Assembly (NCBI GenBank): GCA_016859345.1
Contig: CM029131.1
Location: 9,127,891 to 9,191,890, forward strand
Length of the DNA: 64,000 bases
Direction: 5' to 3'
From: Istiophorus platypterus
Lineage: Eukaryota > Chordata > Actinopteri > Istiophoriformes > Istiophoridae
Position 1 is the stretch's first letter, and every line of letters begins with the position of its first letter. Shown here one piece after another: positions 11,881-25,159 of the stretch. The translations under genes and the position numbers were made by a program. Under the pieces are notes generated by a model. It saw only the letters and a list, made by a program, of their open reading frames with translations. It made no database searches and was not told the DNA's origin.

Positions 11881-12612
11881 TAGAAGAAAACAGTGTTGTA
11901 TATACAGGCCAATACGTTAGTTGTTATAGTTCCAGCTCTTTAAAGATGGCGATGAACTCTCCAGATTAACCGAGATTCTGTCACTAGATAGAAAAGTTTC
12001 AACTTGTAATTCTGAATGTTTCAGAACGGCAACGGAAATCTCAGAAAAACAACTCAATACTTGTGACTTCTCTTTGAATGGCTGGTACTGTATCTGCGTG
12101 GGTTAATAGCACCAAGGGCGAATAGAAGAGTATGCATTGTAATTTGTGTGAACCGACCCTTTAAACATACTCAGGTCGACGCTGTATGTGTATGGTGATG
12201 TTTAATTTCCCTTGACGTAAATGTGGGTCAATTTCAACCAAGCGTTACACAAAGCAAATGTCACATTGCTCTTTAAAAACAATGAAAACCACCTCCGATG
12301 ATCTCCTTGAATGAGTCTCATCCTCGTGTGAAAATTATCATTGGGCATTCAAAGTACAATTCAGAGGACGCGACCTCCGTGCACATATAGGTTGTCATGG
12401 TGATTCAAGAGCCGCTCGAAGAAAACTGTTTCCGAAACAGGATGTTTTACATTGTTTTACATATGCGCCAGATTTTTTTCATACTGGTGTCGACGGAGTC
12501 GATACGTCACCTCGTATGTGACAACCTGGCGACCGCCGGCGCTTCCACGCATTACATATGTAGCTGTTAACACTCTGGTGTGGAGTTATCAGCGTCATTT
12601 CACACTGTCTGT

Positions 12613-12620
<8 letters not shown>
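11881..12620. other. Gene-free stretch
   Basis: Unique sequence, more CpG-rich after 12,480. No exon recognised. Confidence 0.55.

Positions 12621-12652
<32 letters not shown>
12619..12652. repeat. GT microsatellite
   Basis: About 16 GT units, followed by 'gttagtgtgt'. Confidence 0.95.
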
Positions 12653-12654
<2 letters not shown>

Positions 12655-15099
12655 GTGTGTGACAAAGCCCGCAGGGCGTCGTGACATAACGTGCAGCAGT
12701 TAGAACGAAGGTGTGTGCCCGTGGCCCATCTGCTTACAGCCCCCCGCCCTTTTACAGCTATCTGCTGCTGGCGAGCTGCAGCGTTTAAACCCCCCCAGCC
12801 AGTAAAGCCTCGCCATGGCCAGAACGCCTGCCACGTCTCTCCGCAGCCCACACGGCCTGGGCTAAGTTGAAGGATTTTCGAGCTGCGGTGACGTCCAGGC
12901 GCGCCAAGTGCAGATATATACACCTTGGCATCCAACCGTCGCTTCAACTGCTGTTTTATGGCCGAGTCAAAGAAGACAAATGCAAAGGGTGCGCCACAAA
13001 AGTAATATGCTGGCAGGATGTTTTAGACAGGCTTTGATGGACCGGTGATCTGCCAGCCACATTAAGTCCTTCTGGGTCCTTCTTCGGCGCATGAATCAAC
13101 CCAGAGGAAATCCTTCTTAGGAGAGCACATCCTCAGCTGAACCCTTATTTTGCAACACAAGCTGCCAGTGAATGTATTCTGCAAATTGGGCATACATTTG
13201 TAATTCCATTCTTACATTTGGATAAGTCCTAACCCATCCTCAGCGCAGGCTCCACCTCTATGAAGGGCCATCTGTGCTGGCTAATGCGGTTTATAGGCAT
13301 GCCCTAATGGGAGCCCGTGAAAATCTCGCACGGTCCGCCGCCTCCCGGGCCAAAAGACCGAGGCCCGAGGGTGAAGGCATACTCCGAGAGGCGTCGCTCC
13401 GGGACCCTGGTGGTGGCCTCCGCTGGATCGCGGATGCCAGGAGGAGGAGAAAAGTGGAGGTCAGAAAAATGCCGGAGGAGGTGGCACACATCAGCGTCAG
13501 CCCTGCAGGAGTAACGACTCCGTTCCTATAATAAAGCACCCGGGAATCGCAAATTGAACTCTGCCGGCAATTGGGCTTTGCGGTGATCACAGCTGACATT
13601 TGGAAGCGATCATCAAACGCAAGTGACTATGAGAAAGGAAAGCTTATGTGTGTTTTTGTGCCTCGTTGTGTAAAAACTCAGCCCGATCGACAGAAAGAAA
13701 GCTGAAATTGGACAGTTCTGCAAAGCCTGGGACTACGTTTGATGCCAGTGTTTTGTAAATGATCAAGTTTTTGTCTGACAAGCAAACAATGTTTATTGAG
13801 AAAGAAAAAATCTATTGCCTTCAGCTTCAGTGTTTTTTTCTTTTCTTCAACATTTCTATGTAGTTTTTAAATTAATTATATACGTGAGGGGATGAGAATA
13901 TGATCCATTCAGTGCCTACAGATATTCAGCTAAAAGATATATCTTTTTCCAGTGTAATCTGTGGCGGAAGAGTCCCAAGTACCCCCCCCCCACCAACATG
14001 ACTCCTACCACAGCCACCACCGCTCATCTGCATCGGCACGTAAGAGGTCGGCTTTATTATGTCAGGCCTCCGCTCCCCTCACATCCCACCCTGCCATGCA
14101 CCACGACCCGAACACGGGCCGCCAGCACCAACAGGAGCGCTGTGACATTTGCGCCGGCCGGAGTGGCTGCGGGCCCATGGGGGGGGGGGGTCAGGTCGCA
14201 GCACGACAAATGAAACAGTCAATCCCTGATATCATGCCCCCCTGCCACACACCACCAATCTCTCAAAGGCTGCAATGATTCCGTGGGTCATTATTAGAAA
14301 ACAGACACTGGTGTCTGTGCTAAAGACAGCAAATGTCAGTAGATATTGCACTCGCGTGGTTATTTCTGGCCACGGACAATGTTCAGCATTTAAGCCGCTT
14401 TGTGAGATGGCAGTGCGATTTATGTGATACCTTGACATTTCCAAGCCATGGCCCTCAGATAAAGTGAGAAATTTTAACAAGGTTAGCAAAATACTTTTTG
14501 TGAAAATGAAGGATAAAAGAACTTTCTTGAGTGAGACCCAAAAACAAATAAACAACTAGAATTCCAAATGCCAAGGGGAGAGTGCAGCAGATAAGGGATT
14601 AAAGTTAATTTTTCGTTTGGCTGATAATACTATCTAAGTATGATTTTCGTGCTGCGATGAGACGCCTTTACAAGCCTCAACTAGGCCGGTGCAAAGCCGG
14701 CACGCGCGCTGAATCTGAAATAGATTCCCCGCCACTTTCGGCTCCCCGTGTCCATTACCCTCAAGCTCTTTCCAGAAGCAATACAACTTCCCCCCTCGCT
14801 CACGCTAAGACCCTGCAAAAACATAAAGCTGGATGCACTTGCCAAATAGTCGCCAGATGCATTATGGTCCTATTCAGTGGCAATGATTCTGCCTTTCTGA
14901 AAACATACCTTCGTCCTCTTGTCACTATTTCAAAGTCAATCTTTGGTTTTACTCATTTTTGTGTTAATGCATGAGAGGGGCGTTGGCAGGGGGGGGGGTG
15001 CTTATGTGGAAATAGGCCATTGGGAAGACTGATGGATAGCATTACGCCAAACGGGCCATCTTGAGAGAGCCGTGGATCATAAACAAATGACATAACGAT

Positions 15100-15113
15100 C
15101 ACGAGGTGGCGCA
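15100..15113 (+). promoter_or_regulatory. Possible CTCF-like site
   Basis: CACGAGGTGGCGCA fits most positions of the vertebrate CTCF core consensus. It is a single motif match with no supporting data. Confidence 0.22.
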
Positions 15114-15479
15114 GGAGTGGATGAGGGAGACGGGTATTGTGTGTGGCTACATTTAACGCAGCGTTTAACGGCTCCCACTCACGATAAATCAGGGAGCTGC
15201 CGGAGGGAGGTCAAGCCAGTCCACCACCCGTGCTCTTGAACACCAAACACGGTCCGTCAGGGGCCACCTTGCCTCTCCATCTTCTTCCCCTTTTGTGTCA
15301 TTTACATGCAAACGCCTGTAAAAAAAACAAAAAAACCCCAAAAAACACCAAAAACCCACAACCGTCTTCCCCCATATTTCCGCACTCGTCTTTGTAGCGG
15401 CAGTTAAAAGGCAGCGGAGCGGCTCGGTCATTCGCGGGGCCCCCATGATCTATGCTGATGACGCCCACTTGCAAGCACC

Positions 15480-15790
15480 TACAGCCACGCTAACTCCATT
15501 TGGAGTGACCTTAGTCATAACCCAGTCGCACATCGCTGGCTCCGATAGATACCATCATTCATCATGAGGGATCCTCAAATTGGCCTCCTGACAATGACTT
15601 CCACGTCGCAAATTAGCAAATCAACAACTACATACGTACGGAAATGTACAAATGGCTGTAATTATGGGTGATGGGGCGAGGGGAGGGGGCGTTATTAATC
15701 ATTATAATGGCTTGTGCCAAGGCGGTGGAGTTGCTAAGGGGGCCGTCCCATTATCTAAAGGTTTAGGACTCCCCACAAGGTGTCCTTTGG
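15480..15790. promoter_or_regulatory. Possible conserved noncoding element
   Basis: Unique sequence with clustered homeodomain-type cores ('gttattaatcattataatgg', 'tgtaattatggg') and no repeat character. Flanking frames are not protein-like. Conservation is not testable here. Confidence 0.27.
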
Positions 15791-16964
15791 CAGGACGTCG
15801 CGTCCGGACACGACGCTCGGTCACACATTCAATCTCAATCTTAAATTCCACGGCATGAAATTCATGGCTGTATTTACCCAGAAAAATGAGGCCGCTGGCC
15901 CCAGTTGACGCCTCCCCATCACTGACTTGATTTCTTCTTTTTTTTTTTAATATCTGACATTTCATTATTCTTTTCCATAAATAATTACACACATAATTTG
16001 GGATAAAAGAAAGGAAAAACTGGACAGATTGCCATGAAAGTTTTGATACAAATGTCCAACCACAGTGACGCCATTATTCATTCTATAAATGTAGCCCTCT
16101 AAATGAGATGCAGTGATTTGTTTTTCAACATTGCACATAATCTGCACTGTTTTAAGATCTGCAGGACCAAGCATTAGAATTTAGAGCCTTTCCTTTAATG
16201 AATAGCAGGTTCATTACTTGATAAGTAGTTTTGTTTACAAATCTTAAGTCCCTCTTTTGAAAACCACCACCACACTCTCTCTCTAAATTATTTATGCATC
16301 CTGTCACCTCAATGTAAACAAATTAAACTGATTTATATTGGGAAATGCATCCAAGTGAGCACCACATAAACTTCGAATACTGGAAATACTCAAAATTCTA
16401 CAATGCGGGGCTCCAAGATTAGGTAATAAAGTTGGACCTATTTAAGTCATGGACGAGTGCATATTCAGAAGTTTGTAATTAATCAAATCACCAAAAATCC
16501 CACTGTGATCACTGCACTCTGCCCAGTCGGTAATCTATTCTTGATTTGAAGTATCAATTAAGTGCACTGATGTAATATAAGAGGCATAAATGAATCAAAT
16601 TTGACTAATTTTGCACTACATTTGAGGACACCATTTACACCTTATTTAGTGCGCCACCCATTAAGCGTTTCAGATGCTACACCTCCTTAAGCGCCATTCC
16701 AGTTTTTGAAGTTAGACGAGACGACGTTTATAATAACTTTAGGTTTATTTCAACTTCGAGTTTTGATCATTTTTGCATGAACCCTGGGCCACTCCGAGCC
16801 GGTTTTTATCTCCCCGTGAAGGAAGCTCCATCCTGGGTCTGAAGTGGGGTTGTATCAGGAAATCGTGAAGTGCCTGTTCTCGAGACGGTCTCTGCTCTTT
16901 AATCTGCAGCTCGCTGGTCGGCCCAGCAGTCGAGTACCTGTCAGTCAAAACTACATCCCGAGGA

Positions 16965-16984
16965 GGGTGGGGTGGGGCGGGGGG
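16965..16984 (+). other. Potential G-quadruplex, single-base loops
   Basis: GGGTGGGGTGGGGCGGGGGG: four G-runs separated by one base each, a pattern known to give very stable quadruplexes. Confidence 0.75.
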
Positions 16985-18537
16985 CATCAATCCAAAACAA
17001 GTGTGCGATAGCGCAGCACCTCCTGCCCACTCTGGAAATGGCTGAGCAAATTCAATTTAATCCAAATGAGTTCAATTAATACTTGATGCAATCTAATTTG
17101 AGAAAATATCATGTGCGGCCATTATTAATGCACTTTAGCTCAGCATTCAAGTCCCGCATGAGACTCTAAAATGAGCCACAGTCGAGTTCAAGCCCTTTTT
17201 TGAAGTCACACAGAGGTTTCACTGTGGCCTTTGGGTCTTTCTCTAAATTCTAATCCTGAAAAGCAGCATAGGGAGCTTTTCATATACAGTTTATTCAAGG
17301 GGAGTCTGAATTTATTCATTCCCTGTCTTTGTGTCTTTTTGCAGTCACAGCCAATCATTGCTTGTAACCTTAGTCCCTTTAGAAAAGTACTGTATGTCTG
17401 AAATATGTATTCAGCTGCCAGCAGCTTATACTTTGTGCCAGCGTTCAATATTTTTTTTTTTCCCTCCAACTTCACACCAAAAGTTTTACCATTTCTCTCA
17501 AATTTTCTGGACTTGGCAGGATGGCGAAGCATCCAAACTCATTAAAATGCAACGAGTTAGAAAACTCTCGAAGACAGAGTGACCCATGTCCCAGCTTTTC
17601 ATTGGCATGAAACCTATGGAATAAATTTTAAAAATCAGAGCTAATTTACTATAGCATCATTAGACAGCTGAGGAACAAATGAGGAAAGGGAACGTTTCTC
17701 TTTTATTTTCCGAGGGGGGAACCGCTGTCGCATGAGCGGTGGCTCGGCTTGACTGTCAAATAAACCCATCAGCCTGGCTCCCTTTGGAAAGCGTTTGATT
17801 CAGCTGAGGTGAGCGGGAATCAATAGCAATGTTCTCACTCACAGAGAAGCAGCCTCCACATGCCAGCACTGAAAGCACTGCCCTGAAGGAAAAGCGGGAA
17901 ACGGCATAGCTCTGTGAGCGTGTGTGTGTGTGTGTGAGAGACTAATAAAGAAAGGGCAACGGTCGCAAATATTTTCTGCCCTTTTTTAATATCTGTTGAT
18001 CTCAATGGCCCTTTGCAGGCAGTTACTTCAGAAACAGTAGTTTGTTTTTTTTATGAATGGCAGAGCTAAGTGTAGGAATTTGCAGAATTACTAGGAGAAT
18101 GTGGCAAAGAATTTTGTACTCGGCTATGAAGTTATTTGCTCTAAAGGCATCAAACTGACACGTGATGAATTTAATAACTACATGTGCTAGCGCTCCAGGC
18201 ACAGTAAAGGCTGAATATAAAATTCAGTTTCTTGTTTGTACTCATTTCATTTATCATTTGTTTGAATAGTTTTGTACATGTATATATATATTTTTTTTTT
18301 TAAATCTTGTTTTGCAGCCGAGCATTTTAAAGCTAGATTTGTGCTAAAGGGACATTCCACCATATTCTGCATGTCAGTCTACTCATCCTTCTTGCCTCCA
18401 CGGGAACTTTGTCAAGTCAGAAAGAAAAATAAAAGCCTACAAAGATGTCTACAGAGCTGCATTCAGTGTTGATACATGGTGTTAAATTTTCCCTTTTTTT
18501 GAGAGTGTTTCCTTGCTGAGCTTGGCGAAGGGATAGT
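16985..18537. other. Gene-free stretch
   Basis: Unique AT-rich sequence with a short GT run at 17,921-17,936. Small open frames show no domain. Confidence 0.55.
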
Positions 18538-18551
18538 AAAAAAAAAAAAAA

Positions 18552-19202
18552 TAAGGTCATCTGGACTTTATAGTTGCTTTTAATACAGAAAAAGGACCCC
18601 ATCACTCACAGTGCTGCTTTAGTGAGGATGACAGCAACTCTGTAACTCTTTCAATGTAGATAGAGGCATTTTACAGCTACAGTTTTCTCCTCCGACAAAC
18701 CGAAGCCTACAGTGATTTTTATTTATGCTAAACCCAACGCCCTCCTCCTTGGAATATATTTTGGGCGCCGGTCAATTTCCAAAATATGTAAATGTGAGGC
18801 AAAATGCAGCTAAAATTGCATTTAAACACCAGTTCAATCAGGTCCACCCTCAACCGAAAAAAACTCCAACACAAACATTCAGAGTTCACAAACATTTGAT
18901 AATCAAATTGTCGGTATCCTGTGATTTGATTGAAATTTTGGGCCTATCAAATTGTCGGTTTCAGCGAGTGTATGTGATTACACTGATCGTTTTCAATATG
19001 ACCCCGAATGCACTGTAACTCTGGCACATTTAATTAAACCAATCAGAGTGTAATGTTTGCCTCTCGACTACTCATCACACAATCACACAAACAGTGAGCC
19101 TCTCTTTCAGTTGGCTCCGTGCCTTTTATTGGACACATGCAAAACTTGTTGTTCATGAAGATTTATTCGCTAGAATTGAGACAAGATAAAAAAAAAAAAA
19201 GA
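18552..19202. repeat. Tandem triplication, unit 1 (651 bp)
   Basis: First of three near-identical head-to-tail units, each starting 'taaggtcatctggactttat' and ending '..gagacaagat' plus an A-run. It is preceded by 'ggatagt' and 14 A. A 97-codon frame (18725-19018) is identical in all copies only because the DNA is; no domain is recognised. Confidence 0.95.
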
Positions 19203-19855
19203 TAAGGTCATCTGGACTTTATAGTTGCTTTTAATACAGAAAAAGGACCCCATCACTCACAGTGCTGCTTTAGTGAGGATGACAGCAACTCTGTAACTCT
19301 TTCAATGTAGATAGAGGCATTTTACAGCTACAGTTTTCTCCTCCGACAAACCGAAGCCTACAGTGATTTTTATTTATGCTAAACCCAACGCCCTCCTCCT
19401 TGGAATATATTTTGGGCGCCGGTCAATTTCCAAAATATGTAAATGTGAGGCAAAATGCAGCTAAAATTGCATTTAAACACCAGTTCAATCAGGTCCACCC
19501 TCAACCGAAAAAAACTCCAACACAAACATTCAGAGTTCACAAACATTTGATAATCAAATTGTCGGTATCCTGTGATTTGATTGAAATTTTGGGCCTATCA
19601 AATTGTCGGTTTCAGCGAGTGTATGTGATTACACTGATCGTTTTCAATATGACCCCGAATGCACTGTAACTCTGGCACATTTAATTAAACCAATCAGAGT
19701 GTAATGTTTGCCTCTCGACTACTCATCACACAATCACACAAACAGTGAGCCTCTCTTTCAGTTGGCTCCGTGCCTTTTATTGGACACATGCAAAACTTGT
19801 TGTTCATGAAGATTTATTCGCTAGAATTGAGACAAGATAAAAAAAAAAAAAAAAA
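19203..19855. repeat. Tandem triplication, unit 2 (653 bp)
   Basis: Appears identical to unit 1 apart from the A-run length. The junction with unit 1 reads 'acaagat', 13 A, 'gataaggtc', keeping an extra 'ga'. Confidence 0.95.
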
Positions 19856-20509
19856 TAAGGTCATCTGGACTTTATAGTTGCTTTTAATACAGAAAAAGGA
19901 CCCCATCACTCACAGTGCTGCTTTAGTGAGGATGACAGCAACTCTGTAACTCTTTCAATGTAGATAGAGGCATTTTACAGCTACAGTTTTCTCCTCCGAC
20001 AAACCGAAGCCTACAGTGATTTTTATTTATGCTAAACCCAACGCCCTCCTCCTTGGAATATATTTTGGGCGCCGGTCAATTTCCAAAATATGTAAATGTG
20101 AGGCAAAATGCAGCTAAAATTGCATTTAAACACCAGTTCAATCAGGTCCACCCTCAACCGAAAAAAACTCCAACACAAACATTCAGAGTTCACAAACATT
20201 TGATAATCAAATTGTCGGTATCCTGTGATTTGATTGAAATTTTGGGCCTATCAAATTGTCGGTTTCAGCGAGTGTATGTGATTACACTGATCGTTTTCAA
20301 TATGACCCCCCCCCCGAATGCACTGTAACTCTGGCACATTTAATTAAACCAATCAGAGTGTAATGTTTGCCTCTCGACTACTCATCACACAATCACACAA
20401 ACAGTGAGCCTCTCTTTCAGTTGGCTCCGTGCCTTTTATTGGACACATGCAAAACTTGTTGTTCATGAAGATTTATTCGCTAGAATTGAGACAAGATAAA
20501 AAAAAAAAA
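19856..20509. repeat. Tandem triplication, unit 3 (654 bp)
   Basis: Differs from units 1 and 2 by a C-run grown from 4 to 10 (near 20307-20316) and by A-run length. The junction with unit 2 is 'acaagat', 17 A, 'taaggtc'. The right edge is 12 A followed by 'gatagtgg'. Confidence 0.95.
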
Positions 20510-22412
20510 GATAGTGGAATATTTTGAAAACTAACCTTTATTTTGGAATGATTTGCCCTGATAAGGAAAATGGATGCAAGTGTCTTGGATAAATGGATCC
20601 TTGCAAATGTCCCTCACTGAAGTCGTTAAGGTGGATTAACGCTCATCGTGGTAAAAGGAGATTTCGATAATTCCCCTTGGTTTAAATGTTTTGAAAATGT
20701 TTGTGTTAATGTTCGAAGTTGAACTCGAAGTCACAGCAAATATCTGCCAAAAGGTGACAAGTGTCTTACAAAGACAAATAGCCTTCTAACATTCAAAATG
20801 GCACGGATCCCTTTAATGGCTACCTGTACAGAGGGAAACAAATGAGAGATGAAACTGTCTGTCTTTATAACAATAGCTTAAAAACAGAGGGGGGGAATCT
20901 ATTATCTCTGAAGGTAGAGCAAAGTGGTAAAAAGCCAAATAAGGGTTGTGAAAGTTAAACACAGATTTGCTTCCCACTTCACTCCCACTCCCTGCATTAT
21001 CGTAAAAAAAAAAAAAAAAGCATAGAGGACAAAACTTTTAAAGCAGGTAATGATTTCATTTGAAAAATCAAATATTAACTGAGAATTCACAAGTAAAAAA
21101 CTACCATCTCCAGTCAGGAAGTCACACCACTGTTGCTCTCTCACTCTACACCCATTTTAGCAGCTCCCTTTTAACACCAAAGTCCTGCGATGGTCCAGCT
21201 TCCATTACCTTGTAGCCTCGTAGCCTCGTAGCCCGGGGCCGTTCACCGAGCGCTCGGTGGCATAGAAAGCTGTTGCTGAGTCTGGGCGTGGTCCAGAAAC
21301 GCAATTTAAAGTCTATCTTCTCTGCAAGCAAAACTGCTGCAGTCCCCTGTTGTGTGCGCCAGATGTGGAAGCCATCGGGTCCACAGGCGGGGAACTGAAT
21401 AATGTCTTTGGTTAAATGAGGTATCATTACACATTGTGAGTCATTACACTCGGCACAAATCATGGGAGAGGGAGGCGGTGGTCTGTAGCAGCGACAGAAT
21501 CTCTGCTCGCTATTTGGAGCGAAGACAATTGGGGGAAAAAGGTTAAAGTGATGGCGTTAAAGGCAGTTGACCACAAAAAATTGACAGTACATCTGTATTT
21601 AGAAGAGGTACATTGTCAACTTGCATTGTGGGAAATGTAGGATCCAGTATTTTTGTTTTTACTTGACTCTACTGTAAATCGTGAAATCCTGATGTTTGAC
21701 TATTCTTTTCAAAATCTGCATTTTGTTAAAGTCTCAACAATATTTACACATTAAAAAAAATGTTACTGTGCATACTTTGAGTATTTCCAGATTCCTCTAT
21801 TGATACTTCTACTGTACAACAGTTCAGAGGGAAATATTCTTTTTTACTACTCATTATTCTGCATTTTAAAAAGCCACAGTTACTTTTTTACGGCGTGTTT
21901 TGGACATCGATGACTCCACCGGCTGCAATGAATCAAAACTTATCGGGCGTCTAAAATGCGACTAAATCACCGCCTCTGCTTGAACAAAAAAATTAATTAA
22001 TTAATTTTAAAAAATGCACATAAACAGGACAAGAAACCGAGTGAGTGTTTGTTTCAGGCGCTGCTCTTCACGTTAAGAGGACGTCCGAGGCGGACTGCAG
22101 ATAAGAACCCAAACAATTGATTACACCGATATTTCTCAGCTATGAGGCAAAAAATAAAAAAAGCCACGTTGCCACGGCAACCTCAGTGAAGGTGCCAGAT
22201 CCCCAGTTTCTCTTAAGGCGGAAATGATCTATGGCACGACGTTGGTATATTCTATTGACATTCATCACTCTTGTTTCCATTTTCATCTGCTGAGCTAAAT
22301 ATGTTGCCGTCCGGCAAAATGTCATGACTAATCTGTGGTCACACAAGTGCGGCGACCTTTGCTCGCACTCGCGAGGGCACTTTCGCAGAGGATTTGGACG
22401 AGGTCTGATCCA
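20510..22412. other. Gene-free stretch
   Basis: Unique sequence with an A-run at 21,004-21,019, a short 'cctcgtag' duplication at 21,215-21,235 and an AATT-type run at 21,987-22,007. It contains the RFX-type site listed next. Frames are short. Confidence 0.5.
22168..22181. promoter_or_regulatory. Palindromic RFX-type X-box
   Basis: GTTGCCACGGCAAC has two perfect inverted half-sites (GTTGCC/GGCAAC) with a two-base centre. It closely fits the RFX-family X-box bound by RFX dimers. No adjacent gene is identified. Confidence 0.5.
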
Positions 22413-22428
22413 CCCCCCCCCCCCCCCC
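22413..22428. repeat. 16-base C homopolymer
   Basis: Uninterrupted C-run. It is a likely spot for sequencing and length error. Confidence 0.95.
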
Positions 22429-25159
22429 GCTGCGGCCAGGAAAAAAAAAATGTCTCAAAACATGCATTAAATAAAACCACCAAACTGACAGCTTTGGTCT
22501 GAAGATTGATCAATAAATCAACAAGAGATTCAAGTGAAGAAAACAGAGCAGGCACAGAAAAAAAACAAAATAACCAAACACACACAAAAGCAAAGGTACT
22601 GCACACAAATAAATCACAATATGCTAATTTGAAAGATAAATCAAAGGGTGCACAGTGTGCCCACGTGTGCCAACAAATACATACACACACACTCACATGA
22701 TATGTTGACTGTTTTCTGTTGTATGATTTATATTTAAATTCTCGGTACATTACACAGTTTTTTTAGAGGGGGAGAAAAAAAAACATGCTGTACTGTGCTG
22801 CATCCTCTTCCCTGTGGAGGTATACACAGTAATAAGCAGTTTATATTAGGCATTTTTTCCAGGTAAAATGTGAATAAATCCTGAATCTTGCATGTTGTTA
22901 GTCTGTCTCTCTAAATCTTATGTTTGCTGCCACCCTGTTTCTTAATATACTAACAAACAGTGCTGGATAAATGCTCTAAAACCAAATCTAAAGACCCTTA
23001 ACCTTTAAAGAGAGATGGATATTTCAGTACTAGCACATATCATGACCATCCTGGACATGATATGTCCGATAAAGGTTCAGTTTTCACCCCGTTTCAATTG
23101 TCGCTCTATCTAAAAAAGTTTTGGAAGTAATATCAGGTTTTTTTTGTGTGAAACTTTCCGGTAAACTTGCTACAAAAAAAGAATTGTTTTTGCACCTTTC
23201 AGTGTGACTCTGGTGAGAGCATTTAATTAAATACCTCTTCAGGATCCTCCCTCATATGCAAAATTGCAAAATACAGCGGGACGCTTGTTAGTGCCTTAAA
23301 ACACAAAAATCCCAAAAGTTGAATTTAAAAAAAAGTGAGTTTAGTCCAATCTTATAGTTAAAGTTTAGTTAAATTCAGGCCCCTAACTTAAACCCTCTGG
23401 TTAAGATTGTGATGAAACTGTGCCCATGGTTATATCAAACAAGCTCAGCACATGAATCATAATCTCCTGTGTAGCTTTATATGCTCATCTATCCCCAGAA
23501 CCTTTTGTGGCACGTTTTGCTGTATGAGCATAAAGCTGCCTCCACCTGTTGGAATTAAAGCAGGTCAGTGATTTGTTGACAAGCCGGTGACAACTGCAAG
23601 AGGTGGCCTGTCTGGAAGCCAGAATCATGGGCCACTTAAAGCCATTTCAGCAACCAATTGCGTCTCTTATCTGCCACAGCCATCACAAAGGAACTTTTTC
23701 CTCATTCTGAAGAAATTAGCCCCAGATTTTGGATGATAATCAATTCTTTCCAAGAGTTGTATGAGAAAATTGGTACCACTCTTACGTCTGTGTGTTAAAT
23801 ATTGGCCCTGCAGCCAGAAAGCAGGTAGGGTAATGCTTTATGTTATGATTCAAGTATTCTCCAGCACATTTCTTGGAAATCTTTCACACAATCTCCTAAA
23901 AATTACCTGGTATTTAGCTAAAAAGTCTGAGGATCCTTCCAGGAAAGGCCAATGCAATTTGGTACTAATTATACGGGGAAATGGAGAAAGTGTTACTCGC
24001 TACAGTTGTTAAAAACCCACTTGTATACTGGGGTTTTTTACAGAAAAGAAAAACAGGAAATTATGTAGTTGGGTAAGTAAAAAAAACAAACTGTCTCTCA
24101 GAAAGACTAACAAAACTAACACTGATATGAGAAGATGAACCACAGCTGTATCCTACCATTATGTTTGAATACACACCACGTCATTGTGTGTCATGTATTA
24201 TATATTCTGTGTATTCTGAATTATTCATTCTAACACCTCATGCAGCATCCACAGCTCAGGTTTTTTCAGGCTGATGCGAGCTTCATTTACACCTGAAGCA
24301 AGGTGTAAAATTGGCCTGCTGCTTCTCTTTTAATTTGCAAAAAGAGGAATATGGCAATTAAAGTTCTAAACGTACACAAGAAGCTGCTTCATTGTCTCAT
24401 TGCTTCGTATGACTGGATGACTTCACTTGCATTTCCATGCACTCATCCTATTAACTGTACATTTTTCATTCATGAATAATGCGTGTTTTAGCAAAAAAAA
24501 TCAAATAAAAAAAAAAAACAAACAAAAACAAAAACCAGCACACTGTTTGCAACCAAAGCCCCAGATTACTGTGTGAAACCATCATGTGGCATATTGTAAA
24601 AATCGGGACAAAATGCTCCTAATAAACCACTTAGGAAGGAAGACATGCTCGTGTTTTTGCAGTTGTGGAACTATTCGACCAATTAATGCAAAATAATCAG
24701 CTGAATTACCATAAGACAAGAGCTATTTGCAAAACTGTGGATCTGCCAGATTTGGGGGGAAACTCAGCTTGATATTATGCAAATTATGGCATTGAATGAA
24801 TACTTACCAGCTCAGAGAAAACATGCGACATATTATGTGATAAACGCTGGATTTGAGGGCTAAGCATTGTTTGTCACTGTGTATTACTGTTTTCTTACAC
24901 AGACATTACAGTATATGCTGCTATTTGTTTAGATTTTTAAATATGACCTTTATTTGGAGCTATAACCTGTCCACTTTCATCTGAACCAACATTAAAGGTT
25001 TTAAAAAGTTTATGATGCCTATATGTATAATCTCCCTTACCGACAGAGTTCCTGATCTTCCTTTCAAAATACTGAGAATTTCACCAGTGTTTCTGGCCTG
25101 GCTTGTGTCTACAGATATGAATCGCTGCCTACCAGCAGCCTTTGAAGCCATTAATTAAC
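22429..25159. other. Gene-free stretch
   Basis: AT-rich unique sequence with A-rich tracts near 22,440 and 24,495-24,535. No exon or known repeat recognised. Confidence 0.5.

Larger units (their letters stand above)
12653..16964. other. Unique, partly CpG-rich noncoding region
   Basis: No confident exon. Patches at 12,700-12,930, 13,300-13,560, 14,080-14,200 and 14,650-14,790 are rich in CpG and keep frames open on both strands, as GC-rich DNA does. It also contains homopolymer tracts (C-run 13,982-13,992, G-runs near 14,179-14,190 and 14,990-14,999). Sequence around 15,480-15,790 resembles a developmental enhancer and is listed separately. Confidence 0.45.

Noticed and set aside
14122..14145. 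RE1/NRSF silencer site
   Set aside because: The left half CAGCACC and an AGCGC right part are present, but the central GGACA part does not fit.
18725..20328. Three identical open frames of 97-99 codons as a gene family
   Set aside because: They are identical because the DNA unit is triplicated. There is no domain or start context, and a homopolymer change in unit 3 simply adds two Pro codons.
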